From assembly GCA_045593905.1 (NCBI GenBank), contig JAZNXL010000074.1:1-61549 (forward strand): DNA of 61,549 nt. Reading direction: 5' to 3'. The notes under the pieces are model-generated. The model saw only the letters and a program-made list of their open reading frames with translations, had not been told where the DNA came from and did no database searches. The position numbers were made by a program, and so were the translations under genes. This document shows, one piece after another, positions 32,307 through 39,734 of the stretch; position 1 is the first letter of the stretch; every line of letters begins with the position of its first letter. Source of the DNA: RGIG9041 sp045593905. GTDB taxonomy: Bacteria > Bacillota > Clostridia > Oscillospirales > QAKW01.

Positions 32307-33223
32307 TAATATTTTTTGAACGCACTGTTAAATATTAAAAATGCTGACGCAAATATTATAATGGCGCACAGTACATACATTACCGAAAATGACTTTAAAA
32401 CCGAAATTGTAATTGCAAAAACTACCGTAACAAGCACGGCTTTTTTACTATTAATCTCAAAAACCGACTTTAGCATTATGCCCGACTTTAAAAGGCAAAG
32501 TGCGCCAAGAGCTGTAATAATTACAGTTTCGTACCTATCGACAAACGAAGCAAGGTAGGTTGTTTGCCACATTTTTAAAATTGGCATATCAAAATTGCAG
32601 TAAAGTTTACTCGAAAGGGTTGACATTGCAACAATTGTTGTTACAAGAAAATAGACAGGCATTAGCACATAAGCAAAAATTCCGACAGCACGGTTAGTCT
32701 TTTTTATATGCCCAATTACAAACACCGAGTCAACCGATGAAAGTGCAACAAGCGGTAAAACTGATTTTATGTTAAAATCGAGGCACTTTGCTTTTGAAAA
32801 ATCTTTATTAACAATACTGAGCACAAGTACAATCAACAAAAACACTATGCAAAGTGACGACATTACGGCAGTTGTATATTTTATTGCATAAAAAGACGAA
32901 AGCGCAATAGCGGTAATTACAAAAACCGATAAAACTAAAACGAGCGCGACGTAGGTTTTATTTAATACAAACCTGCCAAAAAGCGCACAGGCGGTAAAAA
33001 CCGATGCAGATGACGAGCAAACCGTTCCAATTGTAAAAATGGTTTTATTTAATGGTTTAGTCATATCAAGCGCAGGGTGCATTGAAAAAACAAGCGCCAT
33101 AACAACGCTTGACAAAACGGCGCAGAAAAGAGAAACAATATCGCTTTTTAAAAACAGTGCAACGCTCATACCCGATGCGCTGATACAAAAAATGTATAAA
33201 AAATCTACAAGCTTGGTTTTCAT
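32303..33223 (-). CDS. GerAB-like germinant receptor permease subunit, short and divergent
   Basis: This 306-residue protein has about nine to ten hydrophobic segments in the amino acid/polyamine permease pattern of spore germination B subunits. The late motif (YLASFVDRYETVIITALGALCLLKSG) corresponds to the conserved ERLE-type segment of GerAB. It is about 50 residues shorter than usual and weakly conserved, so identification rests largely on its place after gerAC and gerAA genes. It overlaps the C-subunit stop by one base. Confidence 0.7.
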   Translation of the reverse strand: MKTKLVDFLYIFCISASGMSVALFLKSDIVSLFCAVLSSVVMALVFSMHPALDMTKPLNKTIFTIGTVCSSSASVFTACALFGRFVLNKTYVALVLVLSVFVITAIALSSFYAIKYTTAVMSSLCIVFLLIVLVLSIVNKDFSKAKCLDFNIKSVLPLVALSSVDSVFVIGHIKKTNRAVGIFAYVLMPVYFLVTTIVAMSTLSSKLYCNFDMPILKMWQTTYLASFVDRYETVIITALGALCLLKSGIMLKSVFEINSKKAVLVTVVFAITISVLKSFSVMYVLCAIIIFASAFLIFNSAFKKYY

Positions 33224-33801
33224 TAATTTACTCCTGTTATTTGTGCAAGACCGTCTTTGTTAATATACACGTAGTTATCGTTTTTTAAAAAGCTTATTAC
33301 GTTAGGTACACGGTGTTTTGAGTTGCCCACCGTTTGTTTTATCTTATAGGCAAGCGAAAGACTTTTAGCCCTTGTGTTAGAGTCTTTTTCATTTTTTAAG
33401 ACCTTTGACGCTTTTGATTTTGTAGTAACACACACCGCCCTTACGTTTGCACTGTCAGATGCTAAAAAGTCAGCTACTGCTTGCTTTTTCGAGGCCGACT
33501 CGCTTATTAAATACAGCTGTACCGAGTTTAAAAACATTAAATTATTGTTTTTAAGCTCGGCATTATACAGGGCCTCTTCAACTGTAAAGCCCGTACCCTT
33601 TACATAATCGGTTTTACTTAAAAAGTCGTCGGTTGAGGCAGTACAGATTTCAGCTGTTACAATAAAAACGTTTTTACTGTAATCAATAGCAAGACCGCTC
33701 ACTAAATCGTGTTTTGAAACATCTTGCGGCGATGTTAGGCAGGCGCAAACTACTATTGTTATTGCAGCCAAAAGTGTGTAAATAATATATTTAATTTTCA
33801 T
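33223..33801 (-). CDS. GerAC-like germinant receptor lipoprotein, half-length
   Basis: This 192-residue protein has a signal peptide with a lipobox (AAITIVVCACL) and the N-terminal domain of GerAC: DLVSGLAIDYSKNVFIVTAEI, KGTGFTVEEALYNAELKNNNLMFLNSVQLYLISE. Normal GerAC proteins are roughly 350-400 residues with further domains; here the reading frame ends after the first. The stop (TAATG) is fused to the next start and an AGGAG lies inside the last codons, so the short form looks evolved rather than decayed. Confidence 0.75.
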   Translation of the reverse strand: MKIKYIIYTLLAAITIVVCACLTSPQDVSKHDLVSGLAIDYSKNVFIVTAEICTASTDDFLSKTDYVKGTGFTVEEALYNAELKNNNLMFLNSVQLYLISESASKKQAVADFLASDSANVRAVCVTTKSKASKVLKNEKDSNTRAKSLSLAYKIKQTVGNSKHRVPNVISFLKNDNYVYINKDGLAQITGVN

Positions 33802-35243
33802 ACTTTACCCTGCCTTTTTGTGTTGTTTGAAAAGGGCGGCACTCGGTAGTTTTGCTTATAAATCGGTGCACGCAAAAAGGTATCGTTTGGCGGATAGCTT
33901 GGAAAAAACGAATACATATATGTTAAAGGTATTCCGAGAGAATTAATGTTTGCAAGTAACAAAAACAGCAGTATAAGCGATATAAAAAAGCCGGGCAGAC
34001 CTGCTACTGCCGACAGTAAAACAAAGCCTAAGCGAATATAAAAAACTGCGCCCTTAAGGTGCGGGACCATAAGCCCCATAACACCCGAAAAAGCTACGAT
34101 TATTACCGAGGGCGCCGATACGAGTTTTGCATCAACTGCTGCTTGCCCAAGTATTATTGCGCCAACAACATTTAGCGCAAGACCAATGCTTGATGGCATA
34201 CGGGTTCCTGTTTCCCGAAGTATTTCAAAAACGCCAAAAAGCAGTAAAATCTCAACAATTATCGGCACGGGAACACCTATTCGTGACGCGCTTATGCTAT
34301 AAAGCCACTCGGGCGGCAGCATTGATAGGTGGTGGAGTATAACGCTGATATAAAGCGACGGAATTATAAACGACATAAAAAAACCGATTGCACGCAGTAC
34401 CCTGCCGACATTGGCATACCAGCAGTTTAAATAATAGTCATCGGGGGTTTGAAAGTTTTCAATAAACAAAAACGGAAGAGTAAGCGCAGTTGGTGAACCG
34501 TTTAGAATTATACCCACCCTGCCCTCGAGCAGTTTTGATGCAAAAACATCGGGGCGGTTTGTTCTACCGTAGGTTTTAAAAAACAGGCTGTTTTTTTCTT
34601 TTATAAACTCGGCAATATAGTTAGTATCGGCAATATAGTCGGTATTGATTGACTCGAGCTTTTGCTTTATTATTTGAACATATTCAGGCTTTGTTATGCC
34701 GTCTATATAACAAATTGCAATACGGGAGTTACTTTGCTTTCCGAGCATTATAAACTCGTTTTTAAGGTTATGTGTCATCAGCCTTTTTTTAACAAGTGAG
34801 AGGTTTGTAACAATACTTTCGTTAAAGCCCTCTGAAGGCCCTATTACCGACTGCTCGGTCTCTGGCGCTGACACGGCGCGTTGCATGAAGCCCTTTGTAT
34901 CAATAGTAATAACACAGTCTGCATTGCCCACGAAAACAACGGTATCGCCGCTTGCGACGTTAATTACCGCCTCGTCAAAGTTATAGCAAAGCTTTGCGCT
35001 AAATGCAAAAACACCCGCATTTAAAACATCGGTTATATTATCGGTAATAGGCATATTTGAAAGCGGACCGATAATGTCGCGGTTGACCATGTCGCTGTTT
35101 ACCATACAGTTATTAAGTGCTATTGCAAGCCTTAGGTTGTTATTATGTTTGTTAGTTATTGTTTTTAAAACAAACAGGTCGTCCCGCTCATAAAGTGTTT
35201 TAAAAGCGTCGGTATTTTTTATAAAATCGTTTTCAAAACGCAA
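33798..35243 (-). CDS. GerAA/SpoVAF-family spore germination protein
   Basis: This 481-residue protein has a soluble N-terminal half and four or five membrane segments near the C-terminus (FFMSFIIPSLYISVILHHL, PVPIIVEILLLFGVFEILRETG, LALNVVGAIILGQAAVDAK). Family signatures are SAPETEQSVIGPSEGFNES, EGRVGIILNGSPTALTLPFLFIENFQTPDDY and RETGTRMPSSIGLALNVVG. It is the A subunit of a germinant receptor. The start is TTG at 35243, with GGAG 9 bases upstream. It overlaps the C subunit by 4 bases. Confidence 0.9.
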   Translation of the reverse strand: MRFENDFIKNTDAFKTLYERDDLFVLKTITNKHNNNLRLAIALNNCMVNSDMVNRDIIGPLSNMPITDNITDVLNAGVFAFSAKLCYNFDEAVINVASGDTVVFVGNADCVITIDTKGFMQRAVSAPETEQSVIGPSEGFNESIVTNLSLVKKRLMTHNLKNEFIMLGKQSNSRIAICYIDGITKPEYVQIIKQKLESINTDYIADTNYIAEFIKEKNSLFFKTYGRTNRPDVFASKLLEGRVGIILNGSPTALTLPFLFIENFQTPDDYYLNCWYANVGRVLRAIGFFMSFIIPSLYISVILHHLSMLPPEWLYSISASRIGVPVPIIVEILLLFGVFEILRETGTRMPSSIGLALNVVGAIILGQAAVDAKLVSAPSVIIVAFSGVMGLMVPHLKGAVFYIRLGFVLLSAVAGLPGFFISLILLFLLLANINSLGIPLTYMYSFFPSYPPNDTFLRAPIYKQNYRVPPFSNNTKRQGKV

Positions 35244-35244
35244 A

Positions 35245-35278
35245 GTTACACTCTCCTTTTATTTTTTATTAGTGTAAC
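35245..35278 (-). promoter_or_regulatory. Inverted repeat enclosing the gerAA ribosome binding site
   Basis: On minus, GTTACACT and AGTGTAAC (35245-35252 and 35271-35278 in plus coordinates) flank the AAAAGGAG site and end 1 base before the TTG start. If folded in mRNA, the site sits in the loop. Confidence 0.65.
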
Positions 35279-35284
35279 CAAAAA

Positions 35285-35308
35285 AGAGCAACTCAATCGA
35301 GTTGCTCT
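35285..35308 (-). terminator. Terminator of the GH106-like gene
   Basis: AGAGCAACTC (35285-35294) and GAGTTGCTCT (35299-35308) with a 4-base loop; on minus it is followed by a T run. It overlaps the last codons of the gene. Confidence 0.85.
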
Positions 35309-38300
35309 AATATTTTAATGATGGGGCTTTTTAAAATGCCAAGCGGTTTTAGGTTGTATTCATAACTCCACTCTACGCCCTCGGTACGCCATGCATCAGG
35401 ACCTATCCAGGTATTACCGCTGTTTGCGTTATGCAAAGGCGCAAACGAATTGTTGCGGTTGCCGTAAAGTGTGAGTGTTACTTTGTGCTTTCCTGCCTTT
35501 AAGCTATCTACAAGCAGTTTATACGGCGGAAGCACAATTCTGCCTTTTTTCACGCCGTCAACCTGCACTGAAATAAGAGAACCGCGATAGCAGGATGCTT
35601 CAATTTCGACAGCGCCGTCTTTTTCAAGCTCTACGTCGAAAGTGTAGTTTACGTTTGCTGCATAAAACGGCAGCTTTTGGCGCGAAACATCGCCAAAGCC
35701 GAGCTTTTTGGGTGCTTTTACAAGTGTTTTTTGACAGCCCTGTAATTCAACACCAAAATCGCCTAAAATGTAGCACCACTCAATATTGGTACGCTCACCG
35801 TAAGCAAATTCAAGCACTAAGCTGTTTGTACCTTGTTTTATGCAAGGAATCGGGACAGTTCCGATTGACTCATCGGTAAAGTAGCCTGTTACGTTGTTTT
35901 TAACAGGCTGTCCGTTAAAGGTGATTTTAACACTGTCGGCATCTTCAACAGCGAGTAAAGCACCGTCAATTTCAATTTCGCTTTCAAAGTCAAAATAGAG
36001 CGTTACCTTATGCGACGGTGGGTCAATACTCATAGCATACGGCTGTGTCTGGTCAGAGCGATAGTTCAGCATATTTCTGAACTGTTTTGAAATGCGAAGT
36101 ACCTCTTCTTCAGGCATTACTGCTCCGCCATCATACGAATATTTTGCAATATCAAGAAGTAACACGTTCGGCTCTGACAGGCTGTAATCAACTGTGGTTT
36201 TAATATCAAATTGATTAACAACGTTATAGTTTTGTTGCTTTTTAGGCTCAGCCACGGGAGTCTCGGTAAGCTTTAAAAGTATACTGCCGTAACCCTCAAG
36301 TGTATAGTTGATTTTTGTGGTGTTGTTGGTGTGAGTATAATCAAGCTGATATATTTCACCTGTAAGTGTGTCGTATAAAGTGGGTATATATTCACCCTTT
36401 ATTGTTATTGTAAGCTCGTCGAGGTAAATAACGTCGTTTTGCGCTTTTGAGTGACGTGTTTTACCCTGCTCACCCGAGTGCGCAATAAATAACCATTTGC
36501 AGTCGGTGTCCTGTCTTAGTGCATAAACAAGCTTGTCGGCATTAAAGCCGTTTTTGTCTTTGATTGTTACGCATTTAACGTTACTGAGCGCCGACACTAG
36601 CTCAGCGCAGTCAAAACTGATTGTTTTTGAGATTGAGTACAATTTTTGAGCAACGTTTGATTTTACGCCGTCAACAAACTCGGGACATCCGCCCATAAAC
36701 ACAACCTCGCCGCCGTTTTGTTTAAACGCCTTTAAAAAGTCAAGCGTTGTCTGTCTGAGTGTTAAACAACCCGGAACAACAACTGTATCGTAATGCATTT
36801 TACCTACCGCACAACCGTTTGCAAGATTTGGCAAGGTCGATTCGCAGATATAGTCAAAATCAAGGTGGTTGCTTATAAGCCAGTTTGTTACGTTTAAAAA
36901 GTTGTTTTCTACTGAGTTTGTAACAGTTGACGTTTGTGATTTTGGACCTGATGCTATCCACACGCTCTCAACAGGGTGTATAACGCCTACCTTTACTATT
37001 GGTGTACCGCGAGTGAGTGCGGTATTAACTCTTGCAAAGTGGTTTTCGATATATGAATACTCGGTGTACCAGGGCGATTGATAACCGATAGCGGCAGGAT
37101 AGTCGCGCTTTGCCTCACCTTTCATCGACACCCACGCAAGATGCGGAACACGGACGCTAACACCAAGCGCCGCTTGCCAGTCACCCTGAAGCTTGTGACC
37201 TCTGAAATCAAAGTCCCAGCCCGTTACGCCGTAAAGCTCTGATAAAACACCCTCTTTACCGTATTGGTGAGCAGCCGACTGAGCCTGTTTTGCTGTTGTA
37301 AACTCATAAAAATTACAAAGCATATCAATGCCGGGAATACCCATATAACCGTAGTTACGCATTATTTCACCGCAGGTTGTTGCCTGTTCTAACAGTTTTG
37401 GTTCTCTGAGGTAATGGCCTGTAAAATCAATTCCGTTTTGTTTGCACCAATCACCAATTTGCTTTGAAAAGTTTTGGCTGAACTGATGCGCAACAAAATT
37501 AAAGTAACGGTATTTTGTTATGCTATCACTTTTATCTTTTTTGTTCCACGCAAGTTCGGGAAGCTTATCTAAAAAGTCCTCGCCATACATTTTAATGTAT
37601 TCTTCTTCAAAAAAGCGTGTCCAGGTAAATACCTGACGGTCTTTGCTAACCGGTGTTGGCAAAAACATATCTTTTTCGTGGTTGGCATTTGGCTCGTCGG
37701 TAAAAATTGCAGGTACTGACTTTCCAAACCTGTCGCCGATTACCTCTTTATAACGCTCATGGGTTACGTTTATAAATTTAGCCACTGCTTGTTTATCCAT
37801 AGCGTCAATATATGTTTGATAGTTAAACCACGCATCCTCTTTTTCGTTTACGCAGTAGGCAAACCATTTTGTGCCGTTTGCGGTATCGTTTATATTGATA
37901 CGGCGGTAACTGTCGAGGTACCCGTCGGCATCAAGCACAACATCATAAACCGCAAGTAAATAAGGCTCGCCTTTTTTGAGCGCCTCGGCTTTTTTGGTAT
38001 TCCAGCCTTTATCTTCACAAAACAGCATTAAGCGTTTGCGTCGGTATGGCTTGTGTTTTGTAACTTTACCGCCTGCAGGACCTGACGACCAACGGTCTTC
38101 ATCATACAGCCACGCAAGCATATTAAGGTCTTCTGCCTTATCACAGCACGACTTTACCATATCCATAAACTCGTCGCCTAAATACTCGGTAGCAAGACCT
38201 GTGCGTGAGTGCATATGAAAACCGCCAAAGCCCATTATGTTAAAATGCTCAATCTGTGTAAGCAGTGTTTGTTTGTTTAGCTTACAGTTCCACGACCAGA

Positions 38301-38382
38301 ACGGAGTTGCTCTGTATTCTGACGTAGGATTTATAAAAAGATTAGTATCAAGTGTTTGAGTTTTCTTCTTTTTATATAGCAT
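35293..38382 (-). CDS. Large glycoside hydrolase, GH106 (alpha-L-rhamnosidase)-like
   Basis: This 1029-residue protein opens with NPTSEYRATPFWSWNCKLNKQTLLTQIEHFNIMGFGGFHMHSRTGL-type residues (quoted in part: PFWSWNCKL, GFGGFHMHSRTGL), which is the start of the GH106-like TIM barrel. AWLYDEDRWSSGPAGG and VPAIFTDEPN include candidate acidic catalytic residues. The C-terminal third is beta-sandwich in character (VEIEASCYRGSLISVQVDG). No signal peptide is seen, so the enzyme is probably cytoplasmic and acts on imported oligosaccharides. It is divergent from an AraC regulator. The specific sugar is inferred at best. Confidence 0.65.
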   Translation of the reverse strand: MLYKKKKTQTLDTNLFINPTSEYRATPFWSWNCKLNKQTLLTQIEHFNIMGFGGFHMHSRTGLATEYLGDEFMDMVKSCCDKAEDLNMLAWLYDEDRWSSGPAGGKVTKHKPYRRKRLMLFCEDKGWNTKKAEALKKGEPYLLAVYDVVLDADGYLDSYRRININDTANGTKWFAYCVNEKEDAWFNYQTYIDAMDKQAVAKFINVTHERYKEVIGDRFGKSVPAIFTDEPNANHEKDMFLPTPVSKDRQVFTWTRFFEEEYIKMYGEDFLDKLPELAWNKKDKSDSITKYRYFNFVAHQFSQNFSKQIGDWCKQNGIDFTGHYLREPKLLEQATTCGEIMRNYGYMGIPGIDMLCNFYEFTTAKQAQSAAHQYGKEGVLSELYGVTGWDFDFRGHKLQGDWQAALGVSVRVPHLAWVSMKGEAKRDYPAAIGYQSPWYTEYSYIENHFARVNTALTRGTPIVKVGVIHPVESVWIASGPKSQTSTVTNSVENNFLNVTNWLISNHLDFDYICESTLPNLANGCAVGKMHYDTVVVPGCLTLRQTTLDFLKAFKQNGGEVVFMGGCPEFVDGVKSNVAQKLYSISKTISFDCAELVSALSNVKCVTIKDKNGFNADKLVYALRQDTDCKWLFIAHSGEQGKTRHSKAQNDVIYLDELTITIKGEYIPTLYDTLTGEIYQLDYTHTNNTTKINYTLEGYGSILLKLTETPVAEPKKQQNYNVVNQFDIKTTVDYSLSEPNVLLLDIAKYSYDGGAVMPEEEVLRISKQFRNMLNYRSDQTQPYAMSIDPPSHKVTLYFDFESEIEIDGALLAVEDADSVKITFNGQPVKNNVTGYFTDESIGTVPIPCIKQGTNSLVLEFAYGERTNIEWCYILGDFGVELQGCQKTLVKAPKKLGFGDVSRQKLPFYAANVNYTFDVELEKDGAVEIEASCYRGSLISVQVDGVKKGRIVLPPYKLLVDSLKAGKHKVTLTLYGNRNNSFAPLHNANSGNTWIGPDAWRTEGVEWSYEYNLKPLGILKSPIIKILEQLD

Positions 38383-38404
38383 AAAAACACCTCTTAATTA
38401 TTTG

Positions 38405-38441
38405 TTGACTTTATTATATTTTACAGTTTATAATAAAACAA
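38405..38441. promoter_or_regulatory. Interleaved divergent promoters: AraC gene (plus) and GH106-like gene (minus)
   Basis: On plus, TTGACT (38405-38410) and TATAAT (38429-38434), spacer 18. On minus, TTGTTT (38436-38441) and TATAAT (38413-38418), spacer 17. The two promoters occupy the same DNA and cannot both be filled by polymerase at once. Confidence 0.7.
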
Positions 38442-38473
38442 GGTATATATTTTTGTGTTTTAGGGGCGATTTT

Positions 38474-39337
38474 GTGATTAAAGTTGATATTAAAGACAAA
38501 TTCAAAGAGCTTGAGCAAAACGGGTTTACAGTATACATTGCAAAAAGCAACAACGCCAAAATGCACGGACACAGCTTTTTAGAGTTTACCTATATTGAAA
38601 AAGGTGAATTTGAGCATAGCTTTGAAAACAAAAAAGAAAGACTGACACAGGGCGATTATTTTATAGTTGACTATGGAACCCAACACGCATACAGGTCAAT
38701 CGGCGACTCGCCTGTTAGCGTTATTAACTTTTTGTTTTATCCGTCGTTTGTTGACAGAACGCTAAAAAAGACTGACAGCTTTGAAAAAGTTGTCAACTCG
38801 TATCTTATAAGGTTTAACTACACCGCGCTTAACTCATCACCGTCGGGTGTTGTTTTTGGCGACAAAGACGGCAGTATTTATAAAATTGTCGGCGAAATTT
38901 TAAACGAGTATCAAAACAAACAGTCGGGCTATCTTGAGTATATACGCTCTCTTTGTGCGCAAATGCTTATTATAATTATGCGCAGAATTGAAAAAAGTGG
39001 TGTAAAAAGTACAAACAGCAAGCTAATTACAAGTATTACTGATTACACCAATGAGCACTATAATCAAAAGTTAAAGCTTTGTGATTTTGCAAAAAAACAT
39101 AACTATTCGCTATCGCACCTTTCAAAAAAGTTTTTAGACGAAACAGGTATGAATTTTTCAGAATACTTGCAAAAGCTTCGCATTGAAAAAAGCTGTTCGC
39201 TTTTAGAAACAACAGACCTTTCGGTTTTACAAATTGCAACCGAGGTTGGATATAACGACATTAAGTTTTTTAATAAAATTTTTAAAAAACAGCTTGGAAT
39301 TACGCCAAGGCAATTTAGAAATTTAAGTAAAAAATAA
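38474..39337 (+). CDS. AraC-family regulator with cupin sensor domain
   Basis: This 287-residue protein has an N-terminal cupin (MHGHSFLEFTYIEKGEFEHSF, GDYFIVDYGTQHAY) and a C-terminal double HTH (LKLCDFAKKHNYSLSHLSKKFLDETGMNFSEYL; DLSVLQIATEVGYNDIKFFNKIFKKQLGITPRQFR). Such regulators usually bind sugars and activate a neighbouring catabolic gene. The GTG at 38474, 6 bases after AGGGGCG, is taken as start. The divergent GH106-like gene is the obvious target, possibly with the DUF4838 genes. Confidence 0.9.
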   Translation: MIKVDIKDKFKELEQNGFTVYIAKSNNAKMHGHSFLEFTYIEKGEFEHSFENKKERLTQGDYFIVDYGTQHAYRSIGDSPVSVINFLFYPSFVDRTLKKTDSFEKVVNSYLIRFNYTALNSSPSGVVFGDKDGSIYKIVGEILNEYQNKQSGYLEYIRSLCAQMLIIIMRRIEKSGVKSTNSKLITSITDYTNEHYNQKLKLCDFAKKHNYSLSHLSKKFLDETGMNFSEYLQKLRIEKSCSLLETTDLSVLQIATEVGYNDIKFFNKIFKKQLGITPRQFRNLSKK

Positions 39338-39367
39338 GTAATACGGGGGCAATCTCTTTCATAGTAT
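39338..39367 (+). promoter_or_regulatory. Candidate sigma-E-type promoter of spoIIID
   Basis: CATAGTAT (39360-39367) fits the sigma-E -10 consensus CATANNNT; a weak -35-like GTAATA lies at 39338-39343. Sigma-E control of spoIIID is established in Bacillus. Confidence 0.45.
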
Positions 39368-39398
39368 GTATTAAAATATGGGTGAAAGAGGAGTGTCA

Positions 39399-39659
39399 AT
39401 GTATTACAGCTGTGACGAAAGGGCAAAGGAATTTGCAAGGTATATAATAGACAACAACGCAACTGTGCGAAAGACGGCATCGGTTTTTAAAATTTCAAAA
39501 TCTACAGTACATAAAGACGTTAGCTACAGGTTAAAAAACATAGATTATTCGCTATATAAACAGGTTAAGGCCGTGCTTGATACCAATCTTAAAGAACGTC
39601 ACATACGTGGCGGAATCGCCACAAAAAATAAATATTTGAAAAGACAGGATATTGTGTAA
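39399..39659 (+). CDS. spoIIID: Stage III sporulation regulator SpoIIID
   Basis: This 86-residue HTH protein matches SpoIIID closely: DERAKEFARYIIDNNATVRKTASVFKISKSTVHKDVS, followed by a basic C-terminal region (RHIRGGIATKNKYL). SpoIIID is the mother-cell regulator that adjusts the sigma-E regulon and helps start sigma K synthesis. ATG 39399 follows GAAAGAGGAG. Its 3' end runs into a terminator, and it sits between unrelated carbohydrate genes. Confidence 0.95.
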   Translation: MYYSCDERAKEFARYIIDNNATVRKTASVFKISKSTVHKDVSYRLKNIDYSLYKQVKAVLDTNLKERHIRGGIATKNKYLKRQDIV

Positions 39660-39676
39660 ATATCCTGTCTTTTTTA
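39639..39676 (+). terminator. Terminator of spoIIID overlapping its last codons
   Basis: AAAAGACAGGATATT (39639-39653) and AATATCCTGTCTTTT (39659-39673) with a T tail; the stop codon lies in the loop and 3' arm. Confidence 0.88.
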
Positions 39677-39705
39677 TTGACTTTGTTAAAAGGTGTTGCT
39701 AAAAT
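39677..39705 (+). promoter_or_regulatory. Promoter of the first DUF4838 gene
   Basis: TTGACT (39677-39682), a 17-base spacer and TAAAAT (39700-39705), directly after the spoIIID terminator. Confidence 0.65.
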
Positions 39706-39734
39706 CAAGGTAACAAGGTTAAGGAGTTTGTAAA

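Noticed and set aside
33223..33801. GerAC considered a frameshifted pseudogene
   Set aside because: The stop is coupled to the next start with a ribosome binding site, and no remaining GerAC domain is found in other frames between the genes.
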